The translations under genes and the position numbers were made by a program. Shown here one piece after another: positions 31,941-35,419 of a stretch of DNA of 35,419 nt. How positions within the stretch are numbered: position 1 is the stretch's first letter; every line of letters begins with the position of its first letter. This DNA is from Synergistaceae bacterium. GTDB taxonomy: Bacteria; Synergistota; Synergistia; Synergistales; Synergistaceae. Under the pieces are notes generated by a model. The model was not told the DNA's origin. It did no database searches and was given only the letters and a program-made list of their open reading frames with translations. Location of the stretch: positions 1 through 35,419 of the forward strand of contig JAISFV010000152.1 in assembly GCA_031263445.1 (NCBI GenBank), written 5' to 3'.

Positions 31941-33938
31941 ATGGATATTTCAAAAGATCAGGCCGACGAGGCCCTCTTATCCGGGCCGACAGAACCATCA
32001 AAGGAAGGTATCGACTTTGATGAGCTTATGCGCAAATTCGACACGGAGTCGCGCTTCAGGACTCCCCCTGGATGGCAGATCAAGCTGATCGTTTTCCTGT
32101 GCGTCGCGATGTCGTGTTTCCACTTCTACACCGCCGGATTCGGGCTGCTTCCTGCGCAAAAGCAGGGCGCAGTTCATCTGGCGTTCGTGCTTGTCCTTGT
32201 CTTTCTGCTTTATCCGATCAAATCGACGATGCCCAAAAACTCCAAGATACCAATTTACGACTTCGGGCTGGCTATATTCGCCGCCATCCCTCTGATATAC
32301 CTCGTCACGCAGATCGACGTGATCGCGATGGAGCGCTCCGGGCTGCCGACCAGGACGGACATCGTAATGGGCTTCATGCTCATTGCGGCGCTGCTGGAAG
32401 CGACAAGACGGATATCGAACCCCATCCTGCCGTGCCTTGCGATAGTGTCCCTGCTTTATTGCTACTTCGGCAGGTACATGCCGGACATGCTCTCACACAG
32501 GGGGTTCAACATAAACCGGATAGTCAACCACATGTATCTCGGGACGGAAGGCATCTTCGGCACACCGCTTGAGGTGTCGTCCACATTTGTATTCATGTTC
32601 ATACTGTTCGGCTCCGTGCTCGAAAAGACGGGCATGGGCAGGTTCATAATAGACCTCTCAATGGCCCTTGCCGGCTGGTCAACCGGAGGCCCGGCGAAGG
32701 TCGCCGTCGTCGCGAGCGGCCTGATGGGCACGATATCGGGGTCGTCGGTCGCCAACGTCTGCACGACCGGGATGTTCACGATCCCGCTCATGAAGAGCGT
32801 GGGATACAAACCGTACTTTGCCGGGGCGGTGGAAGCCGTTGCCTCCACGGGCGGTCAGATCATGCCGCCCGTAATGGGCGCCGGCGCTTTCATCATGGCG
32901 CAGTTCCTGGGCGTGAGCTACCTTGAAGTGGCGCTGGCCGCTGTGGTCCCGGCGCTCTTATACTACTTCGCCGTAATGGTTCAGGTACACTTCGAGGCGA
33001 AGCGCCTGGGACTCATGGGGCTGTCGCGTGACCGGCTCCCAAAAATCGGTGGGCTCATAAAGGCAAAGGGCTTCCTCCTGATACCGCTCGTAGCGATAAT
33101 TTACCTGCTCGTTGCCGGATACACGCCGCTATATGCCGCTTTCGCCGGCATAGTGGTCAGCTTTGCCCTCTCCTGGCTCAACAAGGAGACGCGCCTCACG
33201 CCGACGCGCCTGATGCAAGCATTCGAAGCCGGCGCGAGGGGAGCGCTCGCAGTCGCCTGTGCATGCGCCTGCGTCGGGATGGTAGTGGGCATGGGGACGC
33301 TCACGGGGCTCGCGCTGCGCATAGCAGGCGCGATAGTGACGCTGGCGGGCGGCAAGCTCATCCTCACCCTCTTCTTCACGATGTGCGCGTCCATTGTCCT
33401 GGGGACAGGGCTCCCTACGACGGCCAATTTCATAGTCACCAGCACGATGGCCGCTCCTGCGCTCTTGCAGCTCGGCGTTCCCGCCATGGCGGCATACATG
33501 TTCGTGTTCTACTTCGGGATAGCGGCGGATCTTACGCCGCCCGTGGCCCTAGCAGCCTACGCCGGCGCGGGGATCGCCGGCGCCGATCCGATGAGAACCG
33601 GCGGCACGGCGTTCAAACTTGCGCTGGCCGGATTCCTCGTCCCCTATATTTACGTGTACAACCCTATGCTGCTCTTTATTGACGCGACGCCGCTACCGAT
33701 GATCCAGGCCATCTGCACGGCCATGATAGGCGTATTCCTTCTGGCGATGTTCACCATCGGGCATTACAAAGCGCCGCTCCATCCGCTGATACGCGTCCTT
33801 GCCCTCGTAGGGGCGCTAGGGCTGCTTGACCCAGGGACGATGACGGACATAATCGGGATCGTCCTGCTGGTTATAATATACTTCGTCCAGACCGTGAAGG
33901 CCAAGTCGGCGGGCGATTCCGCGGCGGTGGCTAAATAG
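31941..33938 (+). CDS. TRAP transporter fused 4TM/12TM permease (DctQM fusion)
   Basis: A 665-aa fused permease of a TAXI-type tripartite ATP-independent periplasmic transporter. After a hydrophilic N-terminus of about 60 residues come roughly four membrane segments (the small DctQ-like part) and then the twelve-segment DctM part. DctM-type conserved patches include LMGTISGSSVANVCTTG (near residue 270), VEAVASTGGQIMPPVMGAGAF, VLGTGLPTTANFI and AADLTPPVALAAYAGAGIAG. It imports an organic acid or amino-acid-like solute using an ion gradient; the solute cannot be inferred. ATG 31941 has AGGAGG 7 bases upstream, and the open frame back to 31773 is leader sequence. The cognate binding protein follows 129 bases later. 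Confidence 0.93.
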   Translation: MDISKDQADEALLSGPTEPSKEGIDFDELMRKFDTESRFRTPPGWQIKLIVFLCVAMSCFHFYTAGFGLLPAQKQGAVHLAFVLVLVFLLYPIKSTMPKNSKIPIYDFGLAIFAAIPLIYLVTQIDVIAMERSGLPTRTDIVMGFMLIAALLEATRRISNPILPCLAIVSLLYCYFGRYMPDMLSHRGFNINRIVNHMYLGTEGIFGTPLEVSSTFVFMFILFGSVLEKTGMGRFIIDLSMALAGWSTGGPAKVAVVASGLMGTISGSSVANVCTTGMFTIPLMKSVGYKPYFAGAVEAVASTGGQIMPPVMGAGAFIMAQFLGVSYLEVALAAVVPALLYYFAVMVQVHFEAKRLGLMGLSRDRLPKIGGLIKAKGFLLIPLVAIIYLLVAGYTPLYAAFAGIVVSFALSWLNKETRLTPTRLMQAFEAGARGALAVACACACVGMVVGMGTLTGLALRIAGAIVTLAGGKLILTLFFTMCASIVLGTGLPTTANFIVTSTMAAPALLQLGVPAMAAYMFVFYFGIAADLTPPVALAAYAGAGIAGADPMRTGGTAFKLALAGFLVPYIYVYNPMLLFIDATPLPMIQAICTAMIGVFLLAMFTIGHYKAPLHPLIRVLALVGALGLLDPGTMTDIIGIVLLVIIYFVQTVKAKSAGDSAAVAK

Positions 33939-34067
33939 CGCGTAAAAAAGACTCTCTGCCGTATATGAGGAGGTGTTCAGGCAAACGGCATCCAGGTCAT
34001 ATGTACCTGACGAAAAGGCCCCGTTGATTTTTCTGATATACCGAAGATTAAGGAGGGATATTCAAAT

Positions 34068-35039
34068 ATGATGAGAAAAAACAGCGTCAAAGCGTTCACC
34101 ATAGCCCTGTTCGTCATCGCGGCGACGTTCGCGACCTCCGGCCCAGCGTTTGCCGCAGCCAAGACCTTCCTCTCGATAGCGACCGGCGGCACGTCAGGAA
34201 CCTATTACCCGATCGGCGGGGCGATCGCCCAGGCCGTATCGAAGGGAACCGATATCCAGGCCACGGCGGAGACGTCGAACGCGTCAGTCGCCAACGTCAA
34301 TCTCGTGGCAACGAAGGACATAGAGGTTGCGTTCGTTCAGAACGACATCACATTCTGGGCCTATACGGGAAATGTCATGTTCAAGTCCCCTCTGCGCAAC
34401 CTGCGGGCCATCGCCGCGCTCTACCCTGAGCATGTCCAGGTCATCACGGCCAAGGATTCCAAAATCGCCACTATCGACGATCTCAAGGGCAAGAGGGTCG
34501 GCGTCGGCGCCCCGGGCTCCGGTGTAGAGGGAGACGTCCGCGCGGTGCTGCAGGTAGCAGGATTGAAGTACAGCGACATGAGGACCGACTTGCTGGATTT
34601 CGGCGCCACCACCAGCCGCTTCAAGGACAATCAGATCGACGCCGGCTTCGTGGTCGCCGGATTCCCGACGGCGTCCGTCATGGATCTCGCGACAACGAAG
34701 GACATATCCCTGATCAGCTTCACCCCGGAGTTCATGGACAAGCTCACAAAGGAGTTCCCGTACTTTATAAAGAGCACGATCCCGGCGAATACGTACAGGG
34801 GCGTGGATAAGGACATCACGACGCCGGCTGTGATGGCTATGCTGGTCACCCACGACGAGATTCCTGACGACGTCGTTTACGAGTTCACGAAGGCCATGTT
34901 CACGAACCTCGCGGACATTCACGCCGCACACGCCAAAGGCAAGGAGATAACGCTCGCAACCGCGCTCGACGGCCTCACCGTCCCACTCCACCCAGGCGCC
35001 GCGAAATTCTACAAGGAACAGGGGCTCAAGGTGGACTAA
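34068..35039 (+). CDS. TAXI-family TRAP transporter solute-binding protein
   Basis: A 323-aa periplasmic binding protein. A signal peptide covers about residues 1-29 (basic MMRKNSVK, a hydrophobic core, AFA-AAK cleavage region). The mature protein starts with the TAXI family hallmark FLSIATGGTSGTYYPIGGAIAQ and continues with VANVNLVATKDIEVAFVQNDI, LYPEHVQVI and GVGAPGSGVEGDVRAVLQVAGL. It captures the solute for the fused permease encoded upstream. A ribosome site AAGGAGG lies 11 bases before ATG 34068; a second ATG at 34071 is equally possible. The 129-base spacer before it may set a different expression level for the binding protein. Confidence 0.94.
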   Translation: MMRKNSVKAFTIALFVIAATFATSGPAFAAAKTFLSIATGGTSGTYYPIGGAIAQAVSKGTDIQATAETSNASVANVNLVATKDIEVAFVQNDITFWAYTGNVMFKSPLRNLRAIAALYPEHVQVITAKDSKIATIDDLKGKRVGVGAPGSGVEGDVRAVLQVAGLKYSDMRTDLLDFGATTSRFKDNQIDAGFVVAGFPTASVMDLATTKDISLISFTPEFMDKLTKEFPYFIKSTIPANTYRGVDKDITTPAVMAMLVTHDEIPDDVVYEFTKAMFTNLADIHAAHAKGKEITLATALDGLTVPLHPGAAKFYKEQGLKVD

Positions 35040-35064
35040 CGGATCTTAGTGTTTTTAACGCTTA

Positions 35065-35112
35065 ATTCCGATTCTAAATCAAACGAACTATAATTTGATT
35101 TAGAATCGGAAT
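35065..35112. repeat. Perfect 19-bp inverted repeat downstream of the TAXI gene
   Basis: ATTCCGATTCTAAATCAAA (35065-35083) and its exact complement (35094-35112) flank a 10-base loop. No T-run follows on either strand, so it is not a standard terminator although it could stop or stabilise the TRAP transcript. It lies 25 bases after the TAXI stop and may belong to the insertion sequence to its right. Confidence 0.65.
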
Positions 35113-35158
35113 GGCGTAACGGCACGTTGCGCCCAGTATAAAGTGTTGAGGTTTTCTT

Positions 35159-35191
35159 CCAAATCAACTCGTGATAGGCGAGTTGATTTGG
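35159..35191. repeat. Perfect 13-bp inverted repeat upstream of the transposase
   Basis: CCAAATCAACTCG (35159-35171) and CGAGTTGATTTGG (35179-35191) pair exactly around a 7-base loop. Its arms share the heptamer AAATCAA with the larger repeat at 35065-35112. It ends 12 bases before the candidate transposase -35 box, an operator-like position. Confidence 0.6.
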
Positions 35192-35203
35192 GATAATAAC
35201 TAT

Positions 35204-35232
35204 TTGACATGGCAGATACTATCAATTATTCT
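35204..35232 (+). promoter_or_regulatory. Candidate transposase promoter
   Basis: TTGACA (35204-35209) is followed after 17 bases by TATTCT (35227-35232), a 4-of-6 match to the -10 box. Transcription would start around 35239, at the end of the left arm of the hairpin covering the transposase start. Confidence 0.5.
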
Positions 35233-35266
35233 GTGAGCAACTGAGGGGAAGGGGTGCTCACAGAAT
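35228..35266 (+). repeat. 12-bp-stem hairpin over the transposase ribosome site and start codon
   Basis: ATTCTGTGAGCA (35228-35239) pairs exactly with TGCTCACAGAAT (35255-35266). The 15-base loop holds the purine-rich GAGGGGAAGGGG, and the first two bases of the ATG are in the right arm. The left arm overlaps the -10 box of the candidate promoter. Confidence 0.65.
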
Positions 35267-35419
35267 GACGAGGCCGCTGTCAAACGATTTGCGCAAGCGG
35301 ATCATCGAAGCGAAGCTGAGGGGCGACACGGAAGACAAAATCGCTTCCGAGAAAGAAGTGAACAAAAGCACTGTCACAAAGCTGTGGGCACGCTACCGTG
35401 AAACCGGGGGATATGACGC
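35265..35419 (+). CDS. IS630-like transposase, N-terminal fragment (runs off the window)
   Basis: Fifty-one codons are visible before the window ends. They encode a helix-turn-helix domain: MTRPLSNDLRKRIIEAKLRG, then DKIASEKEVNKSTVTKLWAR and YRETGGYD. This matches the N-terminal DNA-binding part of IS630-family transposases (and the related Paired-like helix-turn-helix). The catalytic DDE part would lie beyond the window. The start is ATG 35265, with a purine-rich ribosome site (AAGGGG) 10 bases upstream in the loop of a hairpin. The break is only the window edge, so whether the element is intact is unknown. Confidence 0.7.
   Translation, partial: MTRPLSNDLRKRIIEAKLRGDTEDKIASEKEVNKSTVTKLWARYRETGGYD

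Larger units (their letters stand above)
35041..35419 (+). mobile_element. Partial insertion sequence (IS630-like), left part only
   Basis: The region after the TAXI gene carries three perfect inverted repeats and the 5' part of a transposase gene that runs off the window. Because the right end is absent, terminal inverted repeats and target duplication cannot be identified, and the left boundary given is only the first base after the preceding gene. Confidence 0.45.

Noticed and set aside
33963-34025. Tiny open frame of about 20 codons before the TAXI gene
   Set aside because: Its ribosome-site-like AGGAGG lies inside the frame rather than before the start, and the peptide resembles nothing known to me.
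1-35419. CRISPR arrays, rRNA genes, tRNA genes, prophage genes
   Set aside because: No regularly spaced direct repeats, no rRNA-like stretches, no foldable tRNA and no phage structural proteins were seen in the window.

Overview
The window is about 31 kb of GC-rich bacterial chromosome with a markedly AT-rich block at the left edge (1 to about 4570) and the start of an insertion sequence at the right edge. The gene set is consistent with an anaerobic amino-acid-fermenting bacterium, and I would guess Synergistota. It includes a TAXI-type TRAP transporter with a fused 4TM/12TM permease, a DUF1850 protein, anaerobic-type (early cobalt insertion) cobalamin genes with several fusions, M20 amidohydrolase and an acyl-CoA-ligase-like protein. 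The phylum is an inference from gene content; no rRNA or other marker is present.

Layout. (1) 1-4573: AT-rich surface-polysaccharide block. A promoter with consensus -35 and -10 boxes drives a GT2 glycosyltransferase, a SAM methyltransferase and a GtrA-like flippase on the + strand. A large YfhO-family membrane protein converges on them. (2) 4570-10054, all minus: flavin reductase, TIGR02757 protein, polyphosphate kinase, CHAD-domain protein, GT11-like glycosyltransferase, running by tight overlaps into yfhO. (3) 10178-11068: Fic-domain protein. (4) 11227-17638, all minus: tetrapyrrole/cobalamin genes cbiD, cbiE, a cbiG-cbiH fusion, a precorrin-2 dehydrogenase-hemC fusion and a cobA-hemD fusion. 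(5) 17882-22761, minus: a degenerate CbiA/CobB-like protein, an M20 amidohydrolase, an AMP-forming ligase and NudC; a PEP/pyruvate-binding-domain protein diverges from them. (6) 24727-28207, minus: small or unknown proteins, an MBL-fold hydrolase and a secreted TPR protein. (7) 28208-28620: a 413-base gene-free stretch holding a near-perfect parS (ParB-binding) sequence, followed by cobQ overlapping a DUF1850 gene. (8) 30664-31597, minus: two unknown membrane proteins. (9) 31681-35039: a palindrome plus consensus promoter in front of a TRAP permease and its TAXI binding protein. (10) 35041-35419: three perfect inverted repeats and the first 51 codons of an IS630-like transposase.

How the genes work together. 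Block 4 links uroporphyrinogen III synthesis (HemC, HemD), its methylation and oxidation (CobA, SirC) and the corrin-ring steps CbiD, CbiE, CbiG and CbiH; CobQ, 11 kb away, performs the late amidations. CbiL, CbiF, CbiT, CbiC, CbiJ, true CbiA and the cobalt chelatase are not in the window. Ppk and the CHAD protein form a polyphosphate pair.

Most interesting signals: the parS-like site, a transposase start hairpin laid out so that only read-through RNA could fold it, the 11-bp-arm operator before the TRAP operon, and a CbiA-like protein that has lost both nucleotide-binding and glutaminase signatures.
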